A stretch of 64,000 nucleotides of DNA from Azohydromonas sediminis (GTDB lineage Bacteria > Pseudomonadota > Gammaproteobacteria > Burkholderiales > Burkholderiaceae_C). The notes beneath the pieces are model-generated. The model saw only the letters and a program-made list of their open reading frames with translations. It did not search any database and was not told the origin of the DNA. Shown here piece by piece: positions 28,592 to 40,951 of this stretch. The translations under genes were made by a program, and so were the position numbers. The stretch's first letter is position 1. Each line of letters starts with the position of its first letter. Where the stretch lies: the NCBI RefSeq assembly GCF_003574675.1, contig NZ_QOAZ01000019.1, positions 1-64,000 of the forward strand, given 5' to 3'.

Positions 28592-29665
28592 TCAGCGCAG
28601 GTCGAACGCGACGAAGCGCCCGTCGTCGTGCACTGCGCGCGGCCCCGCGGCGCGCAGCCGCTGCGCGAAGCGCGGGTACAGCTGCAGCCACCAGTCGCAC
28701 GCGGCGGCGACGACGACGAACTGCAGCCCCTGCGCGCGCTGGCGCTCGAGCTCGGCCAGCGCCGCGGCGTCGTCGGCCGGCGCGCCGCCGTATTCGCAGT
28801 CGAGTTCGACGAAGGGCACGCGCGTGCGCCGCGGCAGCACCTGCAGGCTGCCCCACGCGTCGTCGTCGATCAGCGCGTAGCGGCTGCCGGGCGGCACGAC
28901 GGCCATCAGCTCGTCGAAGCACTCGGCGGCCCAGTGGTCGCCGAGCCGCCACGCGCTGTCGAACACCTCGTCGAGCGCGACGTGGCGTGCGGGGTCCTCG
29001 TCGCCGGTGCGCTCGAGGCAGACGACCTCCCACGCCGACAGGTCGCGCCGGATGCGAAAGCCCGCGGCGTACAGCCGCTCGACCAGCGCGCGCGTGCGCT
29101 CGCGGCCGAGCTGGCGCTCGTGCAGCTCGGTGACGATGCGCGTGAACGGCCGCAGGTCCATGATCGGCAGCAGCGCGTGCTCGCCGCCCTCGACGTCCAT
29201 CACGAGCAGGGTCGGGTGCAGGCGCTCGATCACGGCGTTGAGCGGGCGCACCGGCACCTCGACGACGCGCGTCGCGCCGGCACCGGGCTCGGCCGACGAG
29301 GCCCAGAACGCGTCGTGCAGGTAGAACGGGCGCACGCCCTCGCGTTCACCGAGCATGCACATCTGCAGCTGCGGCGCGACGCCGTTGAGGCGGTACGTCG
29401 TGCGGATGCGCGGCTCGAGCTCGGGGTTGGCCTCGAAGGTGTGCACGCGGTCGCTGCCGATGCGCTGCGCGCAGAACGTCGACAGCAGCCCGACGCCGGT
29501 GCCCAGCTCGAGCACGACGTCGTCGGGCTGCAAGGTGGCCGCCAGCGCGCGCAGCTCGGGCGCCTCGTAGGTGCCGGCGCGCATCGCCTCGCGCACCGCG
29601 GGATCGAGGTCGTCGCCGACCTCGAGCTTGACGCCGGCGATCTCGACGATGTCGGGCGCGCTCAA
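28592..29665 (-). CDS. FkbM-family SAM methyltransferase
   Basis: This protein of about 357 aa has an FkbM methyltransferase domain at roughly 40-230. The SAM motif is VVLELGTGVGLLSTF, the acidic loop is VHTFEANPELEP, and MDVEGGEHALL is the conserved D-x-E-G block. A C-terminal extension of about 130 residues follows, including a Trp-rich WWLQLYPRF segment of unknown role. FkbM enzymes O-methylate sugars or small molecules. The family's N-terminus (IVEIAGVKLEV) is only retained if translation begins at TTG 29665, which overlaps the gabD stop as TTGA; ATG 29584 would truncate it. It is probably coupled to gabD. Confidence 0.75.
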   Translation of the reverse strand: MSAPDIVEIAGVKLEVGDDLDPAVREAMRAGTYEAPELRALAATLQPDDVVLELGTGVGLLSTFCAQRIGSDRVHTFEANPELEPRIRTTYRLNGVAPQLQMCMLGEREGVRPFYLHDAFWASSAEPGAGATRVVEVPVRPLNAVIERLHPTLLVMDVEGGEHALLPIMDLRPFTRIVTELHERQLGRERTRALVERLYAAGFRIRRDLSAWEVVCLERTGDEDPARHVALDEVFDSAWRLGDHWAAECFDELMAVVPPGSRYALIDDDAWGSLQVLPRRTRVPFVELDCEYGGAPADDAAALAELERQRAQGLQFVVVAAACDWWLQLYPRFAQRLRAAGPRAVHDDGRFVAFDLR

Positions 29666-31140
29666 CGGTTCAGGTCGCCGAGGCAGAGGTACTTGATCTC
29701 GACGTAATCGTCGATGCCGTGGTGCGAGCCCTCGCGTCCGAGGCCCGACTGCTTGACGCCGCCGAACGGCACCTCGGCGGTCGAGATCAGCCCGGTGTTG
29801 ATGCCGACCATGCCGTACTCGAGCGCTTCGGCGACGCGGAAGATGCGCCCGATGTCGCGGCTGTAGAAGTAGCTCGCCAGCCCGAACTCGGTCGCGTTCG
29901 CGAGCGCGATCGCCTCGGCCTCGGTCTCGAAGCGGAACACCGGCGCGACCGGGCCGAAGGTCTCCTCCTTCGCGCACAGCATTTCGCTGGTGACGTCGGC
30001 GAGCACGGTGGGGGTGTAGAAGCGCTCGCCGATGCGCGTGCCGCCGACGACGACCTTCGCGCCCTTCGCGACGGCGTCGGCCACGTGCGCCTCGACCTTC
30101 GCGATCGCCTGGTCGTCGATCAGCGGGCCCTGCGTGACGCCGGCCTCGAAGCCGCTGCCGACCTTGATCGACTTCGATCGCTCGGCGAGCTTGGCGACGA
30201 AGGCGTCGTAGACGCCGGCTTGCACGTACAGCCGGTTCGCGCACACGCAGGTCTGGCCGGCGTTGCGGTACTTGCTGATCATCGCACCTTCGACGGCGCT
30301 GTCGAGGTCGGCGTCGTCGAACACGATGAACGGCGCGTTGCCGCCGAGCTCGAGGCTGATCTTCTTGATCGTCGGCGCGCACTGCGCAGCGAGGATGCGG
30401 CCGACCTCGGTCGAGCCGGTGAAGCTCAGGTGGCGCACCACGTCGCTCGCGCACAGCACCTTGCCGATGGCAATCGAGTTCGCGCTGTCGGCGCTCAGCA
30501 CGTTGAGCACGCCGGCCGGCATGCCGGCGCGCTGCGCGAGTTCGGCCGCCGCGAGCGCCGACAGCGGCGTCTGCTCGGCCGGCTTGATGACGACGGGGCA
30601 GCCGGCGGCCAGTGCCGGTGCCACCTTGCGCGTGATCATCGCGATCGGGAAGTTCCACGGCGTGATCGCCGCGCACACGCCGATCGGCTGCTTGATGACG
30701 AGGTAGCGCTTGCTGGGGTCGGTGGTCGGGATCGTCTCGCCGTAGACGCGCTTGGCCTCCTCGGCGAACCACTCGACGAAGCTCGCACCGTAGACGACCT
30801 CGCCCTTGGCCTCGGCCAGCGGCTTGCCCTGCTCGGCGGTCATGATGCGTGCGAGGTCGTCGGCGTACTGGTGCAGCAGGCGGAACCACTGCATCAGGAT
30901 CGCCGCGCGCTCCTTGGCCGTCTTCGCGCGCCACGCCGGCCAGGCGCGGTGGGCGGCGGCGATCGCCGCGTCGGCGTCGGCCGGCCTACAGTTGGCGACG
31001 TCGGCGAGCTTCAGCCCGGTGGCCGGGTCGGTGACGGCAAAGCGCCCGCCGCCGCCGACCCACGCGCCGTCGATCAGCGCGTCGGTCCTCAGCAGGGTGG
31101 CGTCGGCGAGCGTCGACAGCGGGGAAGTCTTCATGTCCAT
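29662..31140 (-). CDS. gabD: NAD(P)-dependent succinate-semialdehyde dehydrogenase
   Basis: This 492-aa aldehyde dehydrogenase oxidises succinate semialdehyde to succinate in GABA breakdown. Catalytic features are Asn in TPWNFPIAM, Glu in ISLELGGNAPFIV and the nucleophile Cys in RNAGQTCVCANR. The Rossmann region GSTEVGR and the C-terminal EVPFGGVKQSGLGREGS are also present. The double-Cys QTCVC pattern is usual for GabD. ATG 31140 has AGGAG six bases upstream. No GABA transaminase gene is adjacent, so its substrate could also be a related semialdehyde. Confidence 0.93.
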   Translation of the reverse strand: MDMKTSPLSTLADATLLRTDALIDGAWVGGGGRFAVTDPATGLKLADVANCRPADADAAIAAAHRAWPAWRAKTAKERAAILMQWFRLLHQYADDLARIMTAEQGKPLAEAKGEVVYGASFVEWFAEEAKRVYGETIPTTDPSKRYLVIKQPIGVCAAITPWNFPIAMITRKVAPALAAGCPVVIKPAEQTPLSALAAAELAQRAGMPAGVLNVLSADSANSIAIGKVLCASDVVRHLSFTGSTEVGRILAAQCAPTIKKISLELGGNAPFIVFDDADLDSAVEGAMISKYRNAGQTCVCANRLYVQAGVYDAFVAKLAERSKSIKVGSGFEAGVTQGPLIDDQAIAKVEAHVADAVAKGAKVVVGGTRIGERFYTPTVLADVTSEMLCAKEETFGPVAPVFRFETEAEAIALANATEFGLASYFYSRDIGRIFRVAEALEYGMVGINTGLISTAEVPFGGVKQSGLGREGSHHGIDDYVEIKYLCLGDLNR

Positions 31141-31174
31141 CGGGGTCTCCTGGATTCCGTTCAGCGCAGATCGG

Positions 31175-31909
31175 TCAGCGCAACTCGTACTCGAAGGTGC
31201 TGACCACGCGCAGCCGCTTCGTGCGCGAGCTGCCGTCGTCGAAGCCCTGGCCGTCGCTGCCGCTGATCGTGATCACGCCCTGGTTGGCGTTCTTCAGCTT
31301 GCCGAGCTGCGCACCGGCCTCGGCGGCGAACTTGAGCGCCTGCTCGCGCGCGTTGCGCGTGGCCTCGGCGAGCAGCGGCGCCTTGACGTCGTTGAAGCCG
31401 CGCAGCTGGTAGCGCGGGCCGGGGCCGCCGGGGCCGTCGTCGTTGCCGGTCAGTTGCACGCCGGCCTGGATCAGCGGGTCGACGGCGAGCGCCGCGGCTT
31501 CGACGGCGGCCACGCGCGCGGTCTTGACGACGACGCGGCCGACGCCGTTGAAGCGCAGCGGCTGGTTGCCCTGCGCGTACTCGCGCGCGAACAGGTCCTG
31601 CACCTGCAGCGGGCGCACCTCGATCTCGGCGTCGGCGAAGCCCTGCGCGCGCAGGAACTCGACGACGCGGTCGCGGTCGTCGGCGAGCGCCTTCTGCACC
31701 GCGCCGAACTCGTTGCCGCCGCGGCGGAACGTCAGCGTCCATGTCGCGAAGTCGCTCTCGACGTCTTTCTCGGCCAGCCCCTTGACGGTGACCGAGCGGT
31801 CGGCCATGCGGAAGCGCTCGAGCCCGGTGCCGACGAGGAAGCCGGCGAGCACCAGCCCCGCCGCCAGCAGCAGCGCGGCGACCATGCGGGCGAGCGGCGC
31901 GTCGTTCAT
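31175..31909 (-). CDS. SIMPL-domain (DUF541) exported protein
   Basis: This protein of about 244 aa has a single N-terminal membrane helix or uncleaved signal (MVAALLLAAGLVLAGFLVG) and then a SIMPL domain. RSVTVKGLAEKDVESDFATW and the TRNAREQALKFAAEAGAQLGKL helix are typical. Such proteins, including the BP26 and YggE groups, are periplasmic or membrane-tethered, with poorly defined roles in stress tolerance. ATG 31909 is chosen; an in-frame GTG at 31921 would add four residues. Neither has a clear ribosome site. Confidence 0.85.
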   Translation of the reverse strand: MNDAPLARMVAALLLAAGLVLAGFLVGTGLERFRMADRSVTVKGLAEKDVESDFATWTLTFRRGGNEFGAVQKALADDRDRVVEFLRAQGFADAEIEVRPLQVQDLFAREYAQGNQPLRFNGVGRVVVKTARVAAVEAAALAVDPLIQAGVQLTGNDDGPGGPGPRYQLRGFNDVKAPLLAEATRNAREQALKFAAEAGAQLGKLKNANQGVITISGSDGQGFDDGSSRTKRLRVVSTFEYELR

Positions 31910-31984
31910 CGGGTGGGACACAGGTCGTCGAGACGGAACCCGATTACACCGCAGCCACCTGACTCGCCGATGGCAGGCTAGAAT

Positions 31985-32723
<739 letters not shown>

Positions 32724-32729
32724 CCGACG

Positions 32730-35372
32730 ATGAAAGCCGCCGAGATCCGCTCCATGTTCCTCAAGTTCTTCGAGTCCAAGGGCCACACCATCGTGCCGTC
32801 GAGCCCGGTGGTGCCCGGCGACGACCCGACGCTGCTGTTCACCAACGCCGGGATGAACCAGTTCAAGGACGTGTTCCTCGGCTTCGACAAGCGGCCGTAC
32901 ACGCGCGCCGCCACCGCGCAGAAGTGCATCCGTGCCGGCGGCAAGCACAACGACCTCGAAAACGTCGGCTACACCGCGCGTCACCACACGTTCTTCGAGA
33001 TGCTCGGCAACTTCAGCTTCGGCGACTACTTCAAGCGCGACGCGCTCGTCTACGCGTGGGAGCTGCTGACCGAGCACTTCAAGCTGCCGGCCGACCGCCT
33101 GTGGGCGACCGTCTACGCCGAGGACGACGAGGCCTACGACATCTGGGTCAAGGTCATCGGCCTGCCCGCCGAACGCGTCGTGCGCATCGGCGACAACAAG
33201 GGCGGCCGCTACCAGAGCGACAACTTCTGGATGATGGGCGACACCGGCCCGTGCGGCCCGTGCTCCGAGATCTTCTACGACCACGGTCCCGAGGTCACCG
33301 GCGGTCCGCCGGGTTCGCCCGACGCCGACGGTGACCGCTACATCGAGATCTGGAACAACGTCTTCATGCAGTTCAACCGCACCGAAGACGGCCAGATGCA
33401 CCGGCTGCCCAAGCCGAGCGTGGACACCGGCATGGGCCTCGAGCGGCTGGCCGCGGTGCTGCAGCACGTGCACAGCAACTACGAGATCGACCTGTTCGCG
33501 AACCTGCTCGCGGCCACACGCGAGGCCGTGCAGGCTGCCGGCGGCCCGAAGGTGCCCGACCTGCAGACGCCGAGCCTGAAGGTCATCGCCGACCACATCC
33601 GCGCGTGCAGCTTCACGGTCGCCGACGGCGTGATCCCCGGCAACGAGGGCCGCGGCTACGTGCTGCGCCGCATTGCGCGGCGCGCGATCCGCCACGGCTA
33701 CAAGCTCGGCGCGCGCAAGCCCTTTTTCCACACGCTGGTGGCGCCGCTGGCCGCCGAGATGGGCGACGCCTACCCCGAGCTGCGGCGCGACCTCGTGCGC
33801 ATCACCGACGTGCTCAAGCAGGAGGAGGAGCGCTTCTTCCAGACGATCGCCAACGGGATGGAGATCCTCGAAGGCGCGCTGTCCGACATGGCGACGCAGG
33901 GCACGAGGCAGCTCGATGGCGAGCTCGCATTCAAGCTGCACGACACCTACGGCTTCCCGCTCGACCTCACGGCCGACGTGTGCCGCGAGCGCGGCGTGAC
34001 GGTCGACGAGGCGGGCTTCCATGCCGCGATGAACCGCCAGCGCGAGCAGGCGAGGGCAGCGGCCAAGTTCAAGATGGCGCAGGGGCTCGAATACACCGGC
34101 GACGCGACCGCGTTCCACGGCTACGAGCACCTGGTGTGCGAGCACAGCAAGGTCGTCGCGCTGTACGTCGACGGCACGCCGGTCGTGAAGGCGCGCGCCG
34201 GCGACGACGTCGTCGTCGTGCTCGACCACACGCCGTTCTACGCCGAAAGCGGCGGCCAGGTCGGCGACCGCGGCGAGCTGCGCAACGCGCGCTCGCGCGT
34301 CGTCGTCGACGACACCGTCAAGGTGCAGGCCAGCGTGCACGGTCACCAGGGCCGCGTCGTCGAGGGCGAGGTCGAGCTCGGCGACGTGTTCGTCGCGCGC
34401 GTGGACGCCGAGCGGCGCGCGCGCACGATGCGCCACCACAGCGTCACGCACCTGATGCACAAGGCGCTGCGCGAGGTGCTCGGCGGCCACGTGCAGCAGA
34501 AGGGCTCGCTCGTCAACGACGAGCACACGCGCTTCGACTTCAGCCATCCGGCGCCGATGACGCCGCAGCAGATCGCGCAGGTCGAGGCGCTGGTCAACGC
34601 CGAGATCCTCGCCAACGCGGCGACGCAGGCGCGCGTCGTGCCGCTGGACGAGGCGCAGAAGATGGGCGCGGTGATGCTGTTCGGCGAGAAGTACGGCGAG
34701 ACGGTGCGCGTGCTCGACATCGGCTCGAGCCGCGAGCTGTGTGGTGGCACGCACGTCGCGCGCACCGGCGACATCGGCCTGTTCAAGATCGTGATGGAAA
34801 CCGGCGTCGCCGCCGGCGTGCGCCGCGTCGAGGCCGTCGCGGGCGACCGCGCGCTCGCGTACCTGCAGCGGCTCGAAGCAACGCTCGACGGCGTGGCCGC
34901 CGCGCTGAAGGTCGCGCCGGCCGAGGCGCCGCAGCGCGTCGCGGCCGTGCTCGAGCACGTGCGTGCGCTCGAGAAGGAGGTCGCGGCGCTCAAGGGCCGG
35001 CTTGCCAGCGCGCAGGGCGACGAACTCGTTGCGCAGGCCGTCGACGTCAAGGGCGTCAAGGTGCTCGCCGCGACGCTCGAAGGCGCCGATGCGAAGACGC
35101 TGCGCGAGACGCTCGACAAGCTCAAGGACAAGCTCAAGACCGCGGCGATCGTGCTGGCGACGGTGGACGGCGGCAAGGTGCAGCTCGCCGCCGGCGTGAC
35201 GGCCGACAGCACGGGCAAGGTCAAGGCCGGCGAGCTCGTCAACTTCGTCGCGCAGCAAGTCGGCGGCAAGGGCGGCGGCAAGCCCGACCTGGCGATGGCC
35301 GGCGGGACCGATGCCGCGGCGCTGCCGCGCGCGCTCGCGTCGGTCGCGGGCTGGGTCGGCGAGCGCGTGTAG
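32730..35372 (+). CDS. alaS: Alanine--tRNA ligase
   Basis: This 880-aa class II aminoacyl-tRNA synthetase charges tRNA-Ala and edits mischarged Ser or Gly. The catalytic domain (1 to about 460) holds [18 protein letters not shown] (motif 1-2 region) and DTGMGLERL (motif 3). The editing domain has the zinc ligands HHSVTHLMH and CGGTH. A C-terminal DHHA1/C-Ala region ends with [15 protein letters not shown]. Length is normal. The ATG has no clear Shine-Dalgarno and follows the vapC stop by 6 bases, so some expression may depend on coupling to the toxin gene. Confidence 0.98.
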   Translation: MKAAEIRSMFLKFFESKGHTIVPSSPVVPGDDPTLLFTNAGMNQFKDVFLGFDKRPYTRAATAQKCIRAGGKHNDLENVGYTARHHTFFEMLGNFSFGDYFKRDALVYAWELLTEHFKLPADRLWATVYAEDDEAYDIWVKVIGLPAERVVRIGDNKGGRYQSDNFWMMGDTGPCGPCSEIFYDHGPEVTGGPPGSPDADGDRYIEIWNNVFMQFNRTEDGQMHRLPKPSVDTGMGLERLAAVLQHVHSNYEIDLFANLLAATREAVQAAGGPKVPDLQTPSLKVIADHIRACSFTVADGVIPGNEGRGYVLRRIARRAIRHGYKLGARKPFFHTLVAPLAAEMGDAYPELRRDLVRITDVLKQEEERFFQTIANGMEILEGALSDMATQGTRQLDGELAFKLHDTYGFPLDLTADVCRERGVTVDEAGFHAAMNRQREQARAAAKFKMAQGLEYTGDATAFHGYEHLVCEHSKVVALYVDGTPVVKARAGDDVVVVLDHTPFYAESGGQVGDRGELRNARSRVVVDDTVKVQASVHGHQGRVVEGEVELGDVFVARVDAERRARTMRHHSVTHLMHKALREVLGGHVQQKGSLVNDEHTRFDFSHPAPMTPQQIAQVEALVNAEILANAATQARVVPLDEAQKMGAVMLFGEKYGETVRVLDIGSSRELCGGTHVARTGDIGLFKIVMETGVAAGVRRVEAVAGDRALAYLQRLEATLDGVAAALKVAPAEAPQRVAAVLEHVRALEKEVAALKGRLASAQGDELVAQAVDVKGVKVLAATLEGADAKTLRETLDKLKDKLKTAAIVLATVDGGKVQLAAGVTADSTGKVKAGELVNFVAQQVGGKGGGKPDLAMAGGTDAAALPRALASVAGWVGERV

Positions 35373-35469
35373 GGCGGCCGGCCACGCCGTCACGCGGCCG
35401 ACGCGGCGCGGTCATCGCGCCGTCATCGGCCGTGCCGAGCATCGCCGCCATCTCCGACGGGCGGCGGCA

Positions 35470-36663
35470 ATGACGACGAAGGCGACGGTCGATCTGGTGT
35501 ACTTCAACGCCGGCGGCGGCCACCGCGCCGCGGCGCAGGCGCTCGAGGCCGTGATCCGTACGCAGCGCCGGCCGTGGACGGTGCGGCTGGTCAACCTGAC
35601 GCAGGTGCTCGACCCGCAGGGGCTGTTTCGCAAGCTCACCGGCTTCGACCCCGAGGACCTGTACAACAAGCGCCTGCAGCGTGGCTGGACGCTCGGCCTC
35701 GCGCACGAGCTCAAGCTGCTGCAGGCCGGCATCCGCCTCGCCCACCCGACGCTGGTGCGCACGCTGCAGCAGCACTGGCTGCGCACCGAGCCCGACCTCG
35801 TCGTCTCGCTGGTGCCCAACTTCAACCGCGCGCTGTACGACAGCGTCGCCAGCGCCTTGCCCGGCGTGCCGTTCGTGACCGTGATGACCGACCTCGCCGA
35901 CCACCCGCCGCGGTTCTGGATCGAGGCCGGGCAGCGCCAGCACCTGGTGTGCGGCACGCCGCAGGCACTGGCGCAGGCGCGCGCGGCCGGCTACGCGCCG
36001 CCGCAGCTGCACCTGACGTCGGGGATGATCCTGCGCCCCGACTTCTACGCGCCGCCCGCGGTCGACCGCGACGCCGAGCGCCGCCGCCTGGGCCTGGACG
36101 GCCACGGGCCGGTGGGCGTCGTGCTGTTCGGTGGCCACGGCTCGCGCGCGATGCTCGGCATCGCGCGGCGGCTCGCCGACCGGCCGCTGATCCTGATGTG
36201 CGGCCACAACCGCGAGCTCGCGCAGCGGCTGCGCGAGATGCCAGCCGCGGCACCGCGCGTCGTCGTCGAGTTCACACCCGACGTCGCGCACTGGATGCGG
36301 CTGGGCGACTACTTCGTCGGCAAGCCGGGGCCGGGCAGCGTCAGCGAGGCGGTGCACTGCGGGCTGCCCGTCGTCGTCACGCTCAACCGCTGGACGATGC
36401 CGCAGGAGCGCTACAACGCGCAGTGGGTGCGCGAGCAGGGCGTCGGCGTCGTGCACCGCAGCTTCGCGACGGTGCGCGAGGCGGTCGACGAAGTCGTCGC
36501 GCGTCTGCCCGCGCTGCAGGCGGCGGTGCGCCGCATCGACAACCGCGCCGTGTTCGAGGTGCCCGAGATCCTGCACGACGTGATGGCCGGCGCGCAGGTG
36601 CTGCGCCGCGCGTGCGCCGCCGCGCCGTCGACGGCGGTCAGCGAGACGCTCAGCGCGGCGTGA
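35470..36663 (+). CDS. MGDG-synthase-like glycosyltransferase (GT28 type)
   Basis: This 397-aa GT-B enzyme has the N-terminal domain of monogalactosyldiacylglycerol synthases ([16 protein letters not shown] at 10-25). The nucleotide-sugar domain has [29 protein letters not shown] and the acceptor loop that follows. GT28 members glycosylate diacylglycerol or other lipid acceptors at the membrane. The closest named roles are glycolipid synthesis, for example under phosphate limitation, or processive diacylglycerol glucosylation. A surface-glycan role cannot be excluded. The last 14 bases overlap the 3' end of the convergent magnesium ATPase gene. Confidence 0.8.
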   Translation: MTTKATVDLVYFNAGGGHRAAAQALEAVIRTQRRPWTVRLVNLTQVLDPQGLFRKLTGFDPEDLYNKRLQRGWTLGLAHELKLLQAGIRLAHPTLVRTLQQHWLRTEPDLVVSLVPNFNRALYDSVASALPGVPFVTVMTDLADHPPRFWIEAGQRQHLVCGTPQALAQARAAGYAPPQLHLTSGMILRPDFYAPPAVDRDAERRRLGLDGHGPVGVVLFGGHGSRAMLGIARRLADRPLILMCGHNRELAQRLREMPAAAPRVVVEFTPDVAHWMRLGDYFVGKPGPGSVSEAVHCGLPVVVTLNRWTMPQERYNAQWVREQGVGVVHRSFATVREAVDEVVARLPALQAAVRRIDNRAVFEVPEILHDVMAGAQVLRRACAAAPSTAVSETLSAA

Positions 36664-39283
36664 CGGCGCGCCGGCGGCGCGGGCGCGCGCGGTAGAAGAC
36701 CCGCTTGGCCAGCTCGGTGCTCGCCGCATAGCCGGCGACGATCGCCAGCGCCGCGACGAGCAGCGTCGGCGGCAGCGCCTGCAGCCCGAACAGCGCCGCC
36801 ACCGGCCCGGCGTACGGCAGCAGCACAGCGGCCAGCCCGACGGCCACCGTCGTCGTCCACAGCAGCCGGCTCGGCGCGCTGCGCCACGCCGCGGCGCGCG
36901 TGCGCAGCACCAGCACGACGACCAGCTCGGTCAGCACCGAGACGACGAACCAGGCGGTCTGGAACTCGCGCTCGCCGGCGTCGAACACCTTCAGCAGCAG
37001 CGCGAACGTGATCAGGTCGAACACGCTGCTGACCAGCCCGAACACGATCATGAAGCGGCGCGTGTCGTCGATGCTCCAGCGCGTCGGGCGCGCGAGCTGG
37101 TCGGCGTCGACGCGGTCGGTCGAGATCGCGATCGACGGCAGGTCCGACAGGAAGTTGTTGAGCAGAATCTGCTTGGCCAGCAGCGGCAGGAACGGCAGCA
37201 GCGGCGTGGCCAGCGCCATGCTGACCATGTTGCCGAAGTTGGCGCTCGTCGTGATGCCGATGTACTTCAGCGTGTTGGCCATCGTGCGGCGGCCGGCCTG
37301 CACGCCGCGCGCGAGCACGCCGAGGTCGCTGTGCAGCAGCACGACGTCGGCGCTCTCGCGCGCGACGTCGACGGCGCCCTCGACCGAGATGCCGACGTCG
37401 GCCGCGTGCAGCGGCGGCGCGTCGTTGATGCCGTCGCCGAGGTAGCCCACCGCGTGGCCGGTGCGCTGCAGCGCGCGCACGATGCGCTCCTTCTGCTGCG
37501 GGTCGAGCTCGACGAACAGCACGGTGCGCGGCGCCATGTGCCACAGCGCCTCGTCGCGCATCGCCGCGACCTGTTCGCCGGTCAGCAGCGCCTGCGCGTC
37601 GAGGCCGACCGCGCGCGCGACGTGCGCGGCGACGTGGCGGTTGTCGCCGGTCAGCACCTTCACGTCGACGTGCAGCGCCGTCAGCGCGCGCAGCGTCGCC
37701 GCCGCGTCGGGCTTGGGCGGGTCGACGAAGGCGAGGAAGCCGGCGAACGCGAGCCCGGTCTCGTCGTCGCGGTCGTAGTCGGCCTGCGCCGGCAGCCGCC
37801 GCAGTGCCAGCGCCAGCACGCGCAGGCCGCGCTGGCCGAGCCCGGCGGCCTGCGCGTCGAGGCGCTCGCGCGTCGCATCGTCGAGCGGCTGCGCGGTGCC
37901 GTCGCGCCAGACGCCGGTGCACTGCGCGAGCACCTGCGCGACCGCGCCCTTCGTGATCAGCAGGTGCGTCGCCGCGTCGGCACCGTCGCGCTCGTCGGCG
38001 ACGACGATCGTCAGCCGCCGGCGCTCGAAGTCGTACGGGATCTCGTCGACCTTGCGCCAGCCGGCCGTGGTGATCCCGCGCCGTTCGGCCTCGGCCACCA
38101 GCGCCGCGTCGAGCGGGTTGTCGATGCCGGTCTCGAACGCGGCGTTCAGGCAGGCCCAGTGCAGCGCGTCGGCGCTGTCGCGGCCGTCGGCGTCGAGCGC
38201 GGCGTCGAGCGTCATCCGGCCGACGGTCAGCGTGCCGGTCTTGTCGGTGCACAGCACGTCGATGCTGCCCAGGTTCTCGATCGCCTCGAGGCGGCGCACG
38301 ATGACGCCTTCGCGCGCCATCTGCCGCGCGCCGGCCGACAGCGTGACGCTCAGGATCGCCGGCAGCAGCTCGGGCGACAGCCCCACCGCGAGCGCGACGG
38401 CGAACAGCAGCGAGTCGATCGCCGGGCGGCCGAGCGTGTAGTTGACGGTGAGCACGAACAGCACCATCACGACCATCACGCGCACCAGCAGCCGCCCGAA
38501 GCGCTGGATGCCGCGCGCGAACTCGGTCTCGGGCTCGCGCGCGCGCACGCGCTCGGCGATCGCGCCGTACGCGGTGTCGGCGCCGGTGCGCTCGACGAGC
38601 ACGCGCGCGGTGCCGCTGCGCACCGAGGTGCCGAGGAACACGGCGTTGCCGCGCTGCGCCAGCGCGGCGTCGGCCGGCACGTCGTCGGCCGGTCGCTTCT
38701 CGACCGGGAACGACTCGCCGGTCAGGCTCGCCTCGGCGACGAGGAAGTCGGTGGCGGCGAGCACACGCCCGTCGGCCGGGATCAGGTGGCCGGCGGCGAG
38801 CTCGATGACGTCGCCCGGCACCAGCTCGCGCGCCGGCACCGTGGCGAGCTGGCCGTCGCGCCACACGCGGGTGGTCAGTGCCAGCCGCGCGCGCAGCGCG
38901 GCCACCGCGTTCGACGCGCGGTACTCCTGCGCGAAGCCGAGCGCCGTGCTGCCGAACACGACGGCGAGGATGATCGCCGCGTCGAGCCAGTCGCCGAGGG
39001 CCATCGACACCACGGCGCCGAACACGAGGATCAGCACCAGCGGGCTCTGGAACTGGCGCAGCGCGAGGCGCCACGGGCCGGCGGCGTCGGCCTCGGCGAC
39101 CGCGTTCGGGCCGTGCGCCGCGAGGCGCTGCGCGGCGTCGGCGGCGTCCAGGCCCTCGGGACGCGAGCGCAGCGCCTGCAGGCGCGCGGCGGTCGGGCCG
39201 GCCCAGAAGGCAGTCTCGGCCGGCTGTCCCGCCGTGGCCGCTGCGGCGGGCGCGGCGACGGGCGGCGGGCGGGGGCTCGACAC
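36650..39283 (-). CDS. mgtA: Magnesium-translocating P-type ATPase (MgtA/MgtB-like)
   Basis: This 877-aa P3B-type pump imports Mg2+ using ATP. The phosphorylation loop DKTGTLTVG, the actuator motif SLTGES, the nucleotide-binding KGA, the hinge [18 protein letters not shown] and about ten membrane helices are visible. [20 protein letters not shown] in the C-terminal membrane part is a strong family signature. The first 35 residues are Ala/Pro rich. The start is GTG 39283 without an evident ribosome site. No mgtC or PhoPQ genes are adjacent. Confidence 0.93.
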   Translation of the reverse strand: MSSPRPPPVAAPAAAATAGQPAETAFWAGPTAARLQALRSRPEGLDAADAAQRLAAHGPNAVAEADAAGPWRLALRQFQSPLVLILVFGAVVSMALGDWLDAAIILAVVFGSTALGFAQEYRASNAVAALRARLALTTRVWRDGQLATVPARELVPGDVIELAAGHLIPADGRVLAATDFLVAEASLTGESFPVEKRPADDVPADAALAQRGNAVFLGTSVRSGTARVLVERTGADTAYGAIAERVRAREPETEFARGIQRFGRLLVRVMVVMVLFVLTVNYTLGRPAIDSLLFAVALAVGLSPELLPAILSVTLSAGARQMAREGVIVRRLEAIENLGSIDVLCTDKTGTLTVGRMTLDAALDADGRDSADALHWACLNAAFETGIDNPLDAALVAEAERRGITTAGWRKVDEIPYDFERRRLTIVVADERDGADAATHLLITKGAVAQVLAQCTGVWRDGTAQPLDDATRERLDAQAAGLGQRGLRVLALALRRLPAQADYDRDDETGLAFAGFLAFVDPPKPDAAATLRALTALHVDVKVLTGDNRHVAAHVARAVGLDAQALLTGEQVAAMRDEALWHMAPRTVLFVELDPQQKERIVRALQRTGHAVGYLGDGINDAPPLHAADVGISVEGAVDVARESADVVLLHSDLGVLARGVQAGRRTMANTLKYIGITTSANFGNMVSMALATPLLPFLPLLAKQILLNNFLSDLPSIAISTDRVDADQLARPTRWSIDDTRRFMIVFGLVSSVFDLITFALLLKVFDAGEREFQTAWFVVSVLTELVVVLVLRTRAAAWRSAPSRLLWTTTVAVGLAAVLLPYAGPVAALFGLQALPPTLLVAALAIVAGYAASTELAKRVFYRARPRRRRAVTPR

Positions 39284-39307
39284 GGGAACGCGCAGCGTCG
39301 CGTCGGG

Positions 39308-40111
39308 TCAGCGCGGCGCGGCCGGACGCCGCTGCAGCTGTTCGCGCAGCTGCTCGCAGGCGTCGGGCTGCGGCGTCACGGCGGCGGCCCGCCACTCGTC
39401 GGCGACGAGGCCCGCGAGCGGCGCGCCGAACATCACGATGCGCACCGGCAGCGCCGGCGGCAGGTGCAGCGGCACGCCGCGGTCGCGCGACGCGTGCTGC
39501 GCGCCGGTGAGCAGCAGCACGTCGCGGCCGCCGGCGTCGGCGGCCAGCGCGGCGACGGTGTCTGCCATCGCGCGGTCGCGCGCGATCTGGATGCGCACCA
39601 TGCCCGGTTCCTGGCTCGCCGGCAGCAGCCCGCAGTGGCCGTCGCGCACCTCGCGCGCGAGCAGCGCGCGCACGCCGTCGGCGACCTGCGCGTCGAGCGT
39701 CTCGTCGCGCATCGCGTCGCGCATCGCGCCGCGCGGCAGGTTGCCGCCGTGCACCGGCACGCGCGCGCGCACCGCGTTCATCACGACGGGGGCGTAGGCC
39801 TCCCACGGCCAGCCGTTCCACGCGAGCGCCTCGCGCACCTGCGCCTCGCCCGCGTCGGGCGGCAGGCCGCGCGTGTCGCGGCCGCGGTCCGCCATCTCGA
39901 GCACGACGGCGGCCAGCGTGCCGGCCGCGGCGCGGTCGCGCACCTCGTCGGCCACCTGGCGCTGCTGGTCGGGCTGGTCGTGCTGCTCGCCGAAGATCAG
40001 CACGGCGGCCGGGGCGCCGGCAGCGGCGGTGGTGAGGATCCCCGCGAGCGCGGTGGCGATCGCAAGATGCGTCGGACGCAGCGGTGGACGGCGTGGGGTC
40101 GGGCGGTGCAT
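39308..40111 (-). CDS. ChaN-family haem-binding lipoprotein-like protein
   Basis: This 267-aa exported protein of the ChaN (iron-regulated, DUF399) fold has a signal-like start ([17 protein letters not shown]). [17 protein letters not shown] is the family opening, with the His in EQHD, and [11 protein letters not shown] and [19 protein letters not shown] follow. Campylobacter ChaN binds haem pairs and takes part in iron uptake; a similar use here is an inference. There is no lipobox Cys, so it is probably soluble periplasmic. It shares orientation with the ATPase gene (24-base gap) and is divergent from the SEC-C gene across 30 bases. Confidence 0.82.
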   Translation of the reverse strand: MHRPTPRRPPLRPTHLAIATALAGILTTAAAGAPAAVLIFGEQHDQPDQQRQVADEVRDRAAAGTLAAVVLEMADRGRDTRGLPPDAGEAQVREALAWNGWPWEAYAPVVMNAVRARVPVHGGNLPRGAMRDAMRDETLDAQVADGVRALLAREVRDGHCGLLPASQEPGMVRIQIARDRAMADTVAALAADAGGRDVLLLTGAQHASRDRGVPLHLPPALPVRIVMFGAPLAGLVADEWRAAAVTPQPDACEQLREQLQRRPAAPR

Positions 40112-40141
40112 GCAGCCAGCATACCTGCGACACTGTCGACC

Positions 40142-40924
<783 letters not shown>

Positions 40925-40951
40925 GCGCCCGGCCACGGTGTCGCGCCGGCG

